A stretch of DNA of 64,000 nt. Origin: PALSA-693 sp963781155 (GTDB lineage: Bacteria; Actinomycetota; Acidimicrobiia; Acidimicrobiales; Palsa-688). Location: contig CAWAEC010000007.1 in the NCBI GenBank assembly GCA_963781155.1, positions 673,445 through 737,444 of the forward strand, written 5' to 3'. Shown piece by piece: positions 53,897-63,464 of the stretch (the stretch's first letter is position 1; the number at the start of each line of letters is the position of its first letter). The notes under the pieces were generated by a model. The model searched no databases. It saw only the letters and a program-made list of their open reading frames with translations, and was not told the DNA's origin. The translations under genes were made by a program, and so were the position numbers.

Positions 53897-55018
53897 ATGA
53901 AGATCGAGAAGGTGGAGCTGCGGCGTATCCGGCTGGAGTTGGTCGCCCCCTTCCAGACCTCCTTCGGGACCGAGACCGAACGCGACGTCCTGCTGGTGCG
54001 GGTCATGGGGCCGGACACCGAAGGGTGGGGCGAGTGCGTGGCCCTGTCGGAGCCGGTGTACTCGGCCGAGTACGTCGAGGGCGCGGCCGGCGTCATCCGG
54101 GACCACATGCTGCCTCGTCTCTTTGCTCTTGCCGACCCGTCCGCACATCTGGTCGCGTCCGGCCCTGGCCGGCATCAAGGGCCACCCGATGGCGAAAGCA
54201 GCGCTGGAGATGGCGGTCCTGGACGCCGAGTTGCGCATCGGCGGGCCTCTCCTGGCGTCCTATCTCGGTGCGGTGCACCTGCGGGTGCCGTCTGGCGTCT
54301 CCGTCGGCATCATGCCGCTCGATCGGATGAACTACTCGACGCCGTGGCCGCCTACCTCGAGCAGGGATACCGGCGGGTCAAGCTCAAGATCCAGCCCGGA
54401 TGGGACGTCGGAGCCGGTCCGGGCGGTCCGCGAGCGGTTCGGCGACGAACTGGCACTGCAGGTCGACGCCAACACCGCCTACACCCTGGCGGACGCCCGG
54501 CACCTGGCCGGCCTCGACCCCTTCGACCTGCTCCTGATCGAACAGCCATTGCCCGAGGACGACCTGGCCGGGCACGCCGCTCTGGCCCGCCGGCTGCGCA
54601 CCCCCATCTGCCTGGACGAGTCGATCACCTCTGCCCGGGCCGCCGCAGACGCCATCGTCCGGGGGGCGTGCTCGGTGGTCAACATCAAGGCCGGCCGGGT
54701 CGGCGGCTACCTGGAAGCCCGGCGGGTACACGACGTCTGCGCGGCCCACGGGGTGCCGGTCTGGTGCGGCGGCATGCTCGAGACCGGGCTCGGCCGGGCT
54801 GCCAACGCTGGCGCTGGCGGCCCTCCCGAACTTCACCCTGCCCGGGGACATCTCGGCGTCGGACCGCTACTGGCGGGAGGACATCACCGCGCCTTTCCGG
54901 CTCGAGGACGGCCATCTGGTGGTGCCGACCGGGCCCGGCTTGGGTGTCGCGCCGAACCCCGATGCCCTGGCGGAGGTCGACCACTTCGTCGGAGCGGATC
55001 ACCTGGGGGTCCGGCTAG
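53897..55018 (+). pseudogene. menC: o-Succinylbenzoate synthase / N-acylamino-acid racemase-type enolase, frameshifted
   Basis: N-terminal capping domain KIEKVELRRIRLELVAPFQT, then the barrel with the catalytic Lys pair in RRVKLKIQPGWDV, Asp in LALQVDANTAYTL, Glu in LLIEQPLPEDD, Asp in CLDESITSARAA and the second Lys in VVNIKAGRVGG. Four one-base shifts (about 54,150, 54,330, 54,410, 54,800) break the frame. Reaction in the family: 2-succinylbenzoate formation for menaquinone, or racemisation. Either a recent pseudogene or a poorly resolved stretch. The natural stop is uncertain. Confidence 0.85.
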
Positions 55019-55092
55019 AGGCGGCGTGCATCGGCCAGCCCGCGTGGCTGCGCGCCGGCTCGGTGACTGGCAGGCTCGACTACTCTGACCGC

Positions 55093-55165
55093 GGGCCGCT
55101 AGCTCATCTGGTAGAGCAGGAGCCTTTTAAGCTTCTGGTGCGGGGTTCGAGGCCCCGGCGGCCCA
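55093..55165 (+). tRNA. tRNA-Lys (anticodon UUU)
   Basis: Acceptor gggccgc/gcggccc, D arm agctcatctggtagagca, anticodon loop cttttaa (TTT), T arm with gttcgaggc. CCA is not encoded. The 3' end is followed by a tyrosine integrase pointing toward it. Confidence 0.95.
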
Positions 55166-55257
55166 CAAGAAAAGTGCTGGTCAGAGCCACTTTCTTCTCG
55201 CCAGCCTCACTGGTCTCGGACGCTCGATGGCGCGTGGATGGCGCGGCCTGTGACGCG

Positions 55258-56421
55258 TCAGCTGCTATCCGGGGCCGATCGAAGTGGTTTGATGGGCGCC
55301 CGGCGGACCTCATCGGCCGCAGCCTCGGCCGCCGCGATGTGGGCGTCGAGGTAGTCCGCGATCAGCCGGTCCCGTTCGGCTGTGGCGTGCTGGTAGATGA
55401 GAGCGGCTCGAGGCGAGGCGTGTCCGATCCGGGCCATGAGTTCCTTCGTGGTGACACCGGGCATGCGCGCCATCATCGTGGCGGCCGCGTGGCGGAGATC
55501 GTGGATGTGCAAGCCCGTCGGCGCGCTGGGCACCATGGCCACCGCATCTCTCCAGGCGGACGACAGCTCCCCTCTGCTGATCGGGCCGCCTTTCGGTCCG
55601 GTGAACAGGACCGCGTCCCGCACGGCGGCGACGTAAGTGCTGAGGTGGTCGTCAAGAGCCTTCACAGCCAGGCTGGGGAGCGCGATGACTCTGACGCCAG
55701 CCTCGGACTTGGGGGGGCCGAGAACCCGGCCCGAGCCGTTGATCTCGGCGGCTGAGGCGCGGACCTGGACCGTCTTGTGGACAAGGTCCACGTCGCGGCG
55801 GGTGAGAGCCAGCAGTTCGCCCGTCCGCAGTCCACCGAATCCGGAGAGGACTATCAGGGCCCGCAAGCGTGGGTTGATCGCGGCGGCCAGGTCCAAAATG
55901 GTTGCCGCTTCGACGATCGGTCGCTCCGCGGCCCGCTCAACTCCGGCTCCCCGAATCTGGCAGGGGTTCCGGCCGATTCGCAGGTCCTCGACGGCCGTAT
56001 TGAGAACGGCCCGCAGGAGACGGTAGGACTTGGCCGCCTGATCTCGCCCGGCGGATTCAACAAGGTCGGAGTGCCAGTCACGCACGACCTCTGGCGTCAG
56101 CTTCCGCAGCGGCGCATCGCTGAATCTGGCCAGGTGGCGACGGAGCAGGCCCCGGTAGACCTGGACGGTGCTGGGGGACAGGGGCTGTCCCTTGACCAAC
56201 CGGGTCCGGATCCACTGCTCGGCGTAGGGCCCAAAGCGAATCTCACCCGAGTTCGGGTCGATAACGACGCCGGCGACTTCGTCACCCTCGATCTTCCTTC
56301 GATAACGCTCGGCCTCGGCCCGTCGTTTGAAACTCCGCTTGCGGTGGGTGCCATCGACCAGGCGCCATCTGACGTCGTACCGCGGCCCTGCAGAAGTGTC
56401 ACGCCGGGTGACGCTTGCCAT
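55258..56421 (-). CDS. int: Tyrosine site-specific integrase (island 2)
   Basis: 387 aa. Arm-binding RRDTSAGPRYDVRWRLVDGT, core-binding AEQWIRTRLVKGQPLSPSTV, catalytic Arg in GFGGLRTGELLALTRRDVDL, HDLRHAAATMMARMPGVTTK (His-x-x-Arg), GHASPRAALIYQHATAERDR (His and Tyr). Intact. It lies about 90 bases from the 3' end of tRNA-Lys and points to it. Confidence 0.95.
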   Translation of the reverse strand: MASVTRRDTSAGPRYDVRWRLVDGTHRKRSFKRRAEAERYRRKIEGDEVAGVVIDPNSGEIRFGPYAEQWIRTRLVKGQPLSPSTVQVYRGLLRRHLARFSDAPLRKLTPEVVRDWHSDLVESAGRDQAAKSYRLLRAVLNTAVEDLRIGRNPCQIRGAGVERAAERPIVEAATILDLAAAINPRLRALIVLSGFGGLRTGELLALTRRDVDLVHKTVQVRASAAEINGSGRVLGPPKSEAGVRVIALPSLAVKALDDHLSTYVAAVRDAVLFTGPKGGPISRGELSSAWRDAVAMVPSAPTGLHIHDLRHAAATMMARMPGVTTKELMARIGHASPRAALIYQHATAERDRLIADYLDAHIAAAEAAADEVRRAPIKPLRSAPDSS

Positions 56422-56520
56422 CGATCAGCCCTCCTGTCGCCGATGCCGACCTCTTCCTCGGTGCCCATTAGAACATCGTGAGAGGACGGCCTCCAGACGG
56501 AGACCTCGAGACGGTCGCCC

Positions 56521-56802
56521 CTACGATGCCGCCCCCGAATCGTTATTGCGCGCCTCGGGCGTCAACCGCTGAGCAAACTCGGTGATGGCGTCAACCGGGA
56601 CCAGGCGGCGCCGACCGACCAGCACGCTGCGCAAACGTCCGGCCGCGATCTCCCGCTTGGTCGTTGTCTCTCCGAGATTCAGCCGGCGGGCCGCCTCGGG
56701 CACCCCAACGAGGGCGCTGTCCTCAGCTCCAGCTTGCTTGCCGAGTCGACCGACCGCCTCTGCGACGGCATCGCGCACAATCTCGGCAAAAGCTTCGGCC
56801 AA
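56521..56802 (-). CDS. xis: Excisionase-type HTH protein (island 2)
   Basis: 93 aa. HTH_17 region LVGVPEAARRLNLGETTTKR, EIAAGRLRSVLVGRRRLVPV, DAITEFAQRL. Upstream helix EAFAEIVRDAVAEAVGRLGK. It lies about 100 bases upstream of the integrase gene in the same direction and probably sets recombination direction. Confidence 0.85.
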   Translation of the reverse strand: MAEAFAEIVRDAVAEAVGRLGKQAGAEDSALVGVPEAARRLNLGETTTKREIAAGRLRSVLVGRRRLVPVDAITEFAQRLTPEARNNDSGAAS

Positions 56803-57174
56803 CGCCTCGTAGGGATTTGGGGTCGCTGATCCTGTCCGGTCTCATCGTACCTCCGACGAAGATCGACCCAGCTGGCCAGGACTGCGAATCGACCGCGAGT
56901 TGTCCGCAGCAGGGTCGGAGGCCCGAACAGCGTCGGTTGGACGACACCGTTGGGCGCGTCGTGATGTCGCTGTTTGTCTGACATTGGCCGCCGGGCCGGG
57001 TTTGCGAGCGTTCCGGGTAAGCCGGCGCCGGTTAGGGCGGACACGGGTTTGTCGCCATCGGTAGGACAGCCTCGGTGTCCTTCCCATAAGGACGGCGACT
57101 GTCTTCCCTGTCGGGTCGGCGACTGTCTTCCCTGTCGGGACAACCCGCCGCCCACCGTCGACACGTGACTGTCA
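56803..57174. other. Intergenic region with a tandem repeat (island 2)
   Basis: 372 bases upstream of xis with no credible gene. It contains the two-unit tandem repeat at 57,093-57,139 and could hold promoter, operator or origin functions. Confidence 0.4.
57093..57139. repeat. Perfect tandem repeat, 2 x 23 bases
   Basis: A 23-base unit (starts cggcgactgtc, ends ccctgtcggg) is present at 57,093-57,115 and 57,117-57,139, separated by a single t. Between the unit ends is a small inverted core. A protein-binding iteron or operator is more likely than a CRISPR. Confidence 0.7.
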
Positions 57175-57479
57175 TCAGGCGTTCGGACAGGGTCGCACTT
57201 GAACGCCGTCGGGGAGGCGGAGGCGATAGCCAGAACGGCGACGGCCGTCTTGTCCCTCGACGCGCTCAAAGACAACCAGACGGGCCGACCTCAAAATGGT
57301 CACGGCGCGGGCGGCGGTATCCTTGGTGACGCCGATGCTGCGGGCGATATCCCGAACGCCCACGGGTGTGCGACCCAGCCTTGGTCGCTGCGGTGGGCGG
57401 CCAGGGCCAAGTCCTCCAGGGCGGCCCACGCCAGCGCGCCCAGTCGGCGACGCCACGCTCGGCTTCTGCATCGATACAT
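57175..57479 (-). pseudogene. Winged-helix regulator, one frameshift
   Basis: From ATG 57,479: RLGALAWAALEDLALAAHRS, DQGWVAH, then a one-base shift near 57,370 into TPVGVRDIARSIGVTKDTAA, RAVTILRSARLVVFERVEGQ, DGRRRSGYRLRLPDGVQV. It looks like a small wHTH protein that controls transfer or replication in such islands. The exact family is unknown. Confidence 0.6.
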
Positions 57480-57629
57480 ACGGGGCAACCGGCGTTGCCC
57501 TGATTGGTTTGCCCGGGTCTGCGGGACGGTCGTCACTCTGGCCTCTTCGTTTCGGATGGGTCCGTCACCCGGGGCCGGTCGGGCCGGAACAACAAACCAG
57601 CCTCCGGCCCTGGCCGAATGGGCACGTTG

Positions 57630-57812
57630 CCGGACCGTGCTGAGGCCGGCGCAGAGGTGAGTGACATAGTCGTGGGCTGCTCGCAGCGGTACGCGGCGGC
57701 TGGCACCGATGTGGACGTAGAAGAGTTCGCCGGTGTCCATGAGTCTGTAAACGGTGGTGCGACTAACGCCGATGAGCTGGCTGGCCTGGTGGACGGTGAG
57801 TAGCAGCGGGAG
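57630..57812 (-). CDS. Second excisionase-like HTH segment (island 2)
   Basis: Reads LTVHQASQLIGVSRTTVYRL, MDTGELFYVHIGASRRVPLR, AAHDYVTHL, an HTH_17 domain. No stop occurs in this frame until 57,300 and no clear start lies upstream, so limits are those of the recognisable domain. It overlaps the 3' end of the next gene. Confidence 0.6.
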
Positions 57813-58056
57813 AGGGGCGGGACTGATCGACCGGCACGCTGGGGGCCTCCTTACGGGCAGGGGTGAGTGGGGAAACGGTCCGTGGTGTTTCCATCACGTC
57901 GCGGGCGGCACGCAGCGATTGTCCGACCGCGGCCCGGGTCAGGCCAAGGCGTTTGGTGACCCGGTCGAGGGGCAGGCCGGCGACGGCAACCTGGTAGGCA
58001 ACCGCGGCGTCGAGCAAGTCGAGCCGACGAGCACGGACGGGATCGACGAGCAGCAT
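57763..58056 (-). CDS. Small HTH protein (island 2)
   Basis: About 97 aa from ATG 58,056. LLDAAVAYQVAVAGLPLDRV, TKRLGLTRAAVGQSLRAARD is a sigma-region-4-like HTH. The tail (PSVPVDQSRPSPAATHRPPG) is Pro-rich and may be read out of frame. Probable transcription regulator of the island. Confidence 0.6.
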   Translation of the reverse strand: MLLVDPVRARRLDLLDAAVAYQVAVAGLPLDRVTKRLGLTRAAVGQSLRAARDVMETPRTVSPLTPARKEAPSVPVDQSRPSPAATHRPPGQPAHRR

Positions 58057-58072
58057 GGTGGCCGTCTCAGGG

Positions 58073-58633
58073 AGGGACGGCTTCGCTGCTGTCGGGTTGG
58101 ATGGGCGCGAGGTCAGGCTGGAAGGCGAGCGTCCGTCGAGCGGTCCGGCGGTAGAACTCATGGATGGTGCGGATCTGGCGCTCTACTCGGCGGACCACAC
58201 TTCGGACCGGGTGGGCATGACGTTGTCCCGCGGCGTCACCGATGGCGAGCCAGGCGAGCGTGACGACTTCCCCATCAAGGTCCCGTCGCCCTGGCCACAC
58301 GCCATCGAGGTGGGCCAGCCTCCAGCGTCGGGTGGCGATGGACCGAAGCCTGGGGGATGACCGAGATCAGTACGGCGTGTCGCGCCAGTCCGTCGCAGCT
58401 GGCAGCCTCGACGAGGTCGGCGAACAGGGCGGCCGACCGTGCGCTCTCGTCCCTGTGGGTACGGCCGCGAGGACGTCGTGGGGTGAATGAAAGGCGGCCA
58501 GCAGCGGCGACGCTCGTCCCCAACGGCGGAACGAGGATCGCGCTTGAGGGGACGAGGCCAGCCGTTCCGATTCGTCGGCGAGGGCCGAGTACAGGTCCAT
58601 GGGGCTGCCAGCCGTGCGGGGCGAGTTGGTCAT
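58073..58633 (-). pseudogene. Unrecognised island protein, frameshifted
   Basis: From ATG 58,633: MDLYSALADESERLASSPQA, LLAAFHSPHDVLAAVPTG, shift to SARSAALFADLVEAASCDGL, ARHAVLISVIPQ, shift to GDAAGQRHAHPVRSVVRRVE, RQIRTIHEFYRRTARRTLAF. These three open blocks in three frames read like one protein of about 190 aa. I do not recognise a family. The position before small HTH genes suggests a replication or transfer helper. Confidence 0.45.
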
Positions 58634-59014
58634 TCATTAATGCAGGGACCGGGCGTGTCACTTTGGGGACTTCGGTTGGACCGGGTGGGTCGTGGGGCTC
58701 TCACTTATGGGCGGCGGAAACACCAGTTGCTACATCTCGTCTGTCTGCCGAGGCTGAGTCACTCCCGGTTTCGTTGGTTATCGGCGAGGCTGGGGGGCCA
58801 TAGTCGAACCGTTCCGGCGTGCGAACTCCCACCTGCGTCGCGGTTGAGTCCGCGGCGGAGCCGACCGGGGTCTTGCACGGCGGTCCTGATTGTTTTTTTC
58901 TGTCCGCAGCCGTCCGTGGCTGTCTTTGCCGAAAAAACTGGGGTGCGAGCGCGCCGTTTATAGGTGATGACGATGTTTGGTCGCGCCCGGCGTGTGGTGG
59001 GGGATTGACCGGCG
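58634..59014. other. Intergenic region upstream of relaxase B
   Basis: 381 bases with a T-rich patch (gattgtttttttctg at 58,887) and an A-rich one (gccgaaaaaactgg at 58,929). No credible gene. By position the place to look for oriT of island 2. Confidence 0.4.
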
Positions 59015-60405
59015 GTGCTGCGTTTGGCGAAGTTGACCGACGCCGAGTATGTGCTGGAGCAGGTGGCTGCGGGCGTGGAGGACTACTACCTGGGGTCGGG
59101 GGAGGCCCCGGGGGTGTGGTCGGGCCGGCTGGCCGCCGAGCTGGGTCTGGCCGGGGTGGTGGCCGGGGATGATCTGCGGGCGCTGATTGACGGCTGCCAT
59201 CCGGACGGCGGGGAGCGGTTGACGGTTTCGAGGCCGGCGACGGTGCGGGCTGTTGACGCCACCTTTTCGGCCCCGAAGAGCGTGTCGCTGCTGTGGGCGT
59301 TCGGCACCCCCGAGGTGGCCGCCGCGGTGTCGATCGCCCATGTGGAGGCGGTCGAGACGGCCCTGGGGTTTGTGGAGGCCCGGGCGGCGGTGACGGCCGC
59401 CCTAGCCCGCGCCGAGCGCCTCGGCGACGATCAAGCCGCGGCCGTGGGCCTGCTGGCCGAGCCCGGGGCCGGGGTGCGGGCGCTGATCGCCCCGGCCGGC
59501 TACGGCAAGACCACCACCCTGGCGACGGCGGTGGACGCAGCCCGCCGAGCCGGCCGGCCGGTCCTGGCCGTCTCAACCACCAATCAGGCGGTAGGCCAGT
59601 TGCGCCAGGTGGGCATCCCTGCGACCACGCCGGCCCGCTTCGCTTTGGATCATGCCGAGCTACCGCCCGGTTGTGTGGTGATCGTGGACGAGTTCTCCCA
59701 GCTGACCAACCGGGACGCCGAGGCGGTGCTGGCCGCGGCCGTGGCCTGCCCGGGCGGACAGGTCTGGATGGTGGGCGATCCCCTCCAAGCCCAGCCGGTC
59801 GGCGCCGGCGGGCTGGCAGTATGCCTGTCCGAACAAGCCCGAGAGGCTCGGGTGGCGACGGCCGAGCTGACGGTGAATCGCCGCCAGGCCGACACCATCG
59901 AACAGGACGCGCTCCGCCGTTTCCGGGCCGGGGATGTCGCTACCAGCCAGGAGCTCCGCGACCGGGCCGGCTGGGAACACCACCACGCCGACCGCACCCA
60001 AGCGCTGGACGCCATGACCGGGGCCGTGCTGGCTGATCTGGAGGTGTACGGGCCGGACCGGGTGGCCGTCCTGGCCGTCACCCACGCCGACTGCGAAGCC
60101 CTGGCCGACCGCATCCGCGCCGACCTGGTCGCCCAACGCGTGATCGGCGGGGCGGCCCTGGAGGGGCCGGGTTGGGCCGGACCGTGGGCCTATCAGGCCG
60201 GGGATCGCATCCTCCTCCACGCCCATGTCGATCTCGATGATGGCCGCCGGCTCACCAACGGGATGGTCACCGTCCGTCAGGTGACCCCGGCCGGGCTGGC
60301 TGTGCTCGACAGCGCCGGCCTCGTCGGCCACGTCCCCGCCCAGGTCGTGACCGGCCGCAGCGACGACGGCCGCCCGTTGGTCTCGCACGGCTGGGCTCGC
60401 ACCGT
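59015..60405 (+). pseudogene. MobF relaxase B, 5' part, with an internal deletion
   Basis: GTG 59,015. The N-terminal tyrosine region is VEDYYLGSGEAPGVWSGRLA and the fold start FSAPKSVSLLWAFGTPEVAA. After FVEARAAVT (about 59,395) the sequence jumps directly to the helicase (AALARAERLGDDQAAAVGLL, Walker A APAGYGKTTTLATAVDAARR, Walker B CVVIVDEFSQLTNRDAEAVL), so the metal-binding histidine region is missing while the frame is kept. The gene is cut at HGWARTV by the serine-recombinase element. Nicking activity is very unlikely. Confidence 0.9.
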
Positions 60406-62086
60406 GGCCAAGGTTACGCAAACGGTCTTCGGTGGACAGGTTGGTGGGGCGGGTGGACTTGTTGCGGCGAGCGAGTGGGGGCGGTTTGTTGTTTGTGGGG
60501 GGGCTGTGTGGTGGTTGAGGTGGTTGGTCGGTGTGGTCGTTGGGGGGTTCGTCGAGGGGGATTCGCAGGTGGATGTCGATTTTCCAGCCGTGGACGTGGA
60601 TTTCTTCGATGAGGATGCGCATGAGTCGTTGGCGTTGGTGAAAGTCGAGTTGGTCGATGGTCCGGCTGACTTGGTTGGCGAAGTTGTGGATTCGGTGGTT
60701 GAGGGTGTTGCTGTTGGCGAGTTGGTGGCGTTGGGCGATGAGCTGGTCGCGTTGGCCGGTTAGCTGTCGGTGACGGCGGTCGATCTCCTCGGCGCGTCGG
60801 GCGAGCTCGTGGGCATCGATCACGCCCGTTTGGTAGAGGTCGGCGATGCGGCGGCGTTCGGTTTTGGTTGCGTCGATACGGCGATCGAGGCGGGCGAGTT
60901 CGGCGGTGAGCAGTTCGTCGTCGGGTTTGGGTTGGCGGGATCCGATGGTCTGGTTGCCGGCGAGGAGCAGCTGGGGGCTGAGCAGCGCTTGTTTGACTTG
61001 TTCGAAGACGAAGTCGTCGAGGGCTTCGGCGCGAACGTTGCCTTCGTGGCAGCTGCGTTCGACGCCGGCGATGCCCATCCGGTTGCGGCAGGCGTAGTAG
61101 CGGATGCCGCCCGGTTTGGTGGATCTGCCCCGGTCGACGATGCTTCGGGTTCCGCAGGCGCAGAACACCAGGCCTCGCAGCAGCCAGCCTTCTTCGTTGG
61201 GATCGAGGCGCCGGGTGGAGAAGTTGGTGTTGTGGGCGCAGGTTCGAGCGGCGGCGGCGAAGGTGGCCTCGTCGATGATGGGCGGGCAGGGGATGGTGAT
61301 CCATTCGTCTTTGGCGCGGGCGACTTGTCGGGGTCGGGCGGTGGGACCGCGATCGGCGATCATCTTGGTGCGGTTGACCTGGGCTCGCCCCACGTAGGCT
61401 TCGCGGCGCAAGATCCGTCCGATGGTCCCGGTCTCCCATGCTCGAGCGCCGTTGATGGTGGGAACGCCTTGGGTGTTGAGAGCGTCACGGATCTTGCGCA
61501 GTGACAGGCCTGCGGTGGTGTAGTCGGCGAAGATGCGCCGCACCACCGCGGCGTGGGCTTCGTTGATGACCAGGTGGGCGGGCTGATCGCCTCGGCGGGG
61601 AATCCGGGTGTAACCGTAGGGGGCGCGCCAGTGGGTGGCTTCGCCGGCCTTGGCCCGGAACAGCTTTCCTCGCCGGGACCGTTCGGAGATCTTGGCTCGC
61701 TCGTACTCGGCTATGACCGACTGGATCTGGGTGAGCAGCCGAGCCTGGGGATCAGAAGCGATATCGGGCGCGTCGAGATAGCGGACGGTGACACCGTGGC
61801 GGGCCAGTTCGTCGGTGATCAGCACCTGATAGGCGTAGGAGCGGCTGAGCCGATCGGGGGTGAGGCACCAGACGGCGTCGATCAGACCAGCCTCTGCCGT
61901 GTCGCGCAGCGTGTCGAGACCAGGGCGGTCCAGCCGGGCTCCGGAGACTCCGTCGTCGATGAATTCGCCGATCAGAGTGGCGTCCTCGGCGGCGACGCGC
62001 TCTCGTAGTGCCTCGATCTGCGAGCCGATCGTGCCCCGCTGTTCTTGGGCGTCGGTAGAGACCCGGGCGTAGATGGCAACTCTCAT
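59660..62086 (-). CDS. Large serine recombinase (copy B)
   Basis: Same protein as at 36,669 apart from one residue (Ala to Thr in LDRPGLDTLRDT). Inside the element 561 codons are identical in layout. Here the frame runs on for 248 codons of the relaxase antisense strand before a stop, against 35 in copy A. The catalytic serine is in IYARVST. Intact and possibly active. Confidence 0.9.
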   Translation of the reverse strand: MRVAIYARVSTDAQEQRGTIGSQIEALRERVAAEDATLIGEFIDDGVSGARLDRPGLDTLRDTAEAGLIDAVWCLTPDRLSRSYAYQVLITDELARHGVTVRYLDAPDIASDPQARLLTQIQSVIAEYERAKISERSRRGKLFRAKAGEATHWRAPYGYTRIPRRGDQPAHLVINEAHAAVVRRIFADYTTAGLSLRKIRDALNTQGVPTINGARAWETGTIGRILRREAYVGRAQVNRTKMIADRGPTARPRQVARAKDEWITIPCPPIIDEATFAAAARTCAHNTNFSTRRLDPNEEGWLLRGLVFCACGTRSIVDRGRSTKPGGIRYYACRNRMGIAGVERSCHEGNVRAEALDDFVFEQVKQALLSPQLLLAGNQTIGSRQPKPDDELLTAELARLDRRIDATKTERRRIADLYQTGVIDAHELARRAEEIDRRHRQLTGQRDQLIAQRHQLANSNTLNHRIHNFANQVSRTIDQLDFHQRQRLMRILIEEIHVHGWKIDIHLRIPLDEPPNDHTDQPPQPPHSPPTNNKPPPLARRNKSTRPTNLSTEDRLRNLGHGASPAVRDQRAAVVAAAGHDLGGDVADEAGAVEHSQPGRGHLTDGDHPVGEPAAIIEIDMGVEEDAIPGLIGPRSGPTRPLQGRPADHALGDQVGADAVGQGFAVGVGDGQDGHPVRPVHLQISQHGPGHGVQRLGAVGVVVFPAGPVAELLAGSDIPGPETAERVLFDGVGLAAIHRQLGRRHPSLSGLFGQAYCQPAGADRLGLEGIAHHPDLSARAGHGRGQHRLGVPVGQLGELVHDHHTTGR

Positions 62087-62454
62087 CGCTTGTGATCCTT
62101 TCTGCGAGTCGGCCTTGGGGATCGAGTCATCCTTCGAGCAGTTCGTCGAAGGTGACCGGCTCCCCGCAGCACGGTGAGATCCCGCCATAACCGAGGCGAC
62201 ACCTGAACCGGGTGGCAGTCGTCGCAGATCTGCACACCCAGCTGGCGGGCGCCGCACTCCGAGCACTCGTAGACCGTGTGGGGCTGGCGGGGCCGACCTG
62301 CTGGCGGCGCCAGCGGAGTCAGCTGTGGTTGGTGACGGCGACGCCACAGGGCCGGCCGACAAGCGTCCGAGCAGGTGGCGCGAGGCCTCCCGGGGGGCAT
62401 GGGCCCGCCACAAATCGGGCAGCTATCCGTTACGGAACCGTTAGGTGACGGCAT
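62083..62454 (-). CDS. Zinc-ribbon protein of the element (copy B)
   Basis: Identical in translation to the copy A protein at 36,301-36,672, with CPICGG, CSDAC, CSECG and CDDC. Same overlap with the recombinase start. Confidence 0.72.
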   Translation of the reverse strand: MPSPNGSVTDSCPICGGPMPPGRPRATCSDACRPALWRRRHQPQLTPLAPPAGRPRQPHTVYECSECGARQLGVQICDDCHPVQVSPRLWRDLTVLRGAGHLRRTARRMTRSPRPTRRKDHKR

Positions 62455-62755
62455 CTACGCTCGCCCAGACGGCCAGGTGATCTCGCGCTGCTGCGCCGCC
62501 CAGCACGAGAAGGTAGGCGTCGCCCAAGGCGTCAAGGCGGGGATCGCCGTAGGGGGTCCACGGCGGCCGGCCCGCGCCGTGCAAGCTTGCCGAGAAGACC
62601 GCCTCGGAGATTGGGTGGTGGATCAGGCCCCACATGCCCTCACGCTCGAAACGGGCTGCGGCCGACCCCACCGGGATGGCCCCGGCCACCACGGCAGCTC
62701 GAAGTCGTTCGTAGTCCGCCTGACAAGCCTCGCCGATGGGCCACAGTCGACTCAT
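62441..62755 (-). CDS. 104-aa uncharacterised protein of the element (copy B)
   Basis: Identical in translation to the copy A protein at 36,000-36,314. The ATGA overlap with the HTH gene is kept. Confidence 0.7.
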   Translation of the reverse strand: MSRLWPIGEACQADYERLRAAVVAGAIPVGSAAARFEREGMWGLIHHPISEAVFSASLHGAGRPPWTPYGDPRLDALGDAYLLVLGGAAARDHLAVWASVDAVT

Positions 62756-63180
62756 CGCCTGGCTCGCTCCACGGTCCTGCGATGCAACGCGACCCCGAAA
62801 CGGGCGGCCACCTCGGCGGCCAAAGCCGCACCGGAGATCGACCGGTCGGCGTCGCGGATGAACTGGGCGATCTCCGGGCTCATCTTCAACGGTCCCCGCC
62901 GCCCCGGGCGATCGTCGATCAGCCCGGCCATACCCGCGTCCTCGAAGGCGGCGGCGATCAGATAGAACCCGGCTCGCGAGTAGCCATGGGCGGCCGCCGC
63001 GGCAGGGATCGACAGTCCGTCCACCACATGACAGCGCAGCATCTCGTACTTCACCTGCAGCTTGTCCGCCGCGAAGAAGAAAGGTTCCGCCCCCACGAAC
63101 AGCGCGGCGGTCACCGCCTGGGGATGGGCGTGCAGCATCCCGTTCGCCTCCAACGCTCGGCGCCTCGTGTCTTGGCCCAC
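62752..63180 (-). CDS. HTH protein of the element (copy B)
   Basis: Identical in translation to the copy A protein at 35,575-36,003. GTG 63,180 keeps the ggagg ribosome-binding site. The AT-rich presumed promoter is at 63,210-63,285. Confidence 0.8.
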   Translation of the reverse strand: MGQDTRRRALEANGMLHAHPQAVTAALFVGAEPFFFAADKLQVKYEMLRCHVVDGLSIPAAAAAHGYSRAGFYLIAAAFEDAGMAGLIDDRPGRRGPLKMSPEIAQFIRDADRSISGAALAAEVAARFGVALHRRTVERARR

Positions 63181-63464
63181 CTTCCACCTCCGGCTCGACG
63201 TCCACACCCACTACCGTATATAGGTTTACGCCGCACAAGGTGGATGTGACGGCTTCCGCCCTTGAATCACAAAAATATATCGACCCGCTGCCCAGAACTG
63301 CGGAATACATCCATAGACGCACCGGTGTTCTTCGGTGGACAACCGACACCTCAGCCGGCCCCTCCCAACCCCCGCCAGGGCGGCCGCTTACGGCGATAAA
63401 GGTCCATCCCCAAGGCATCGCGCTCCAAGACGACACCCAAAACCAACTTTGCGTTGCGCTCACC

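Noticed and set aside
57093..57139. CRISPR array
   Set aside because: Only two units with a one-base spacer, and no cas gene is seen in the window.
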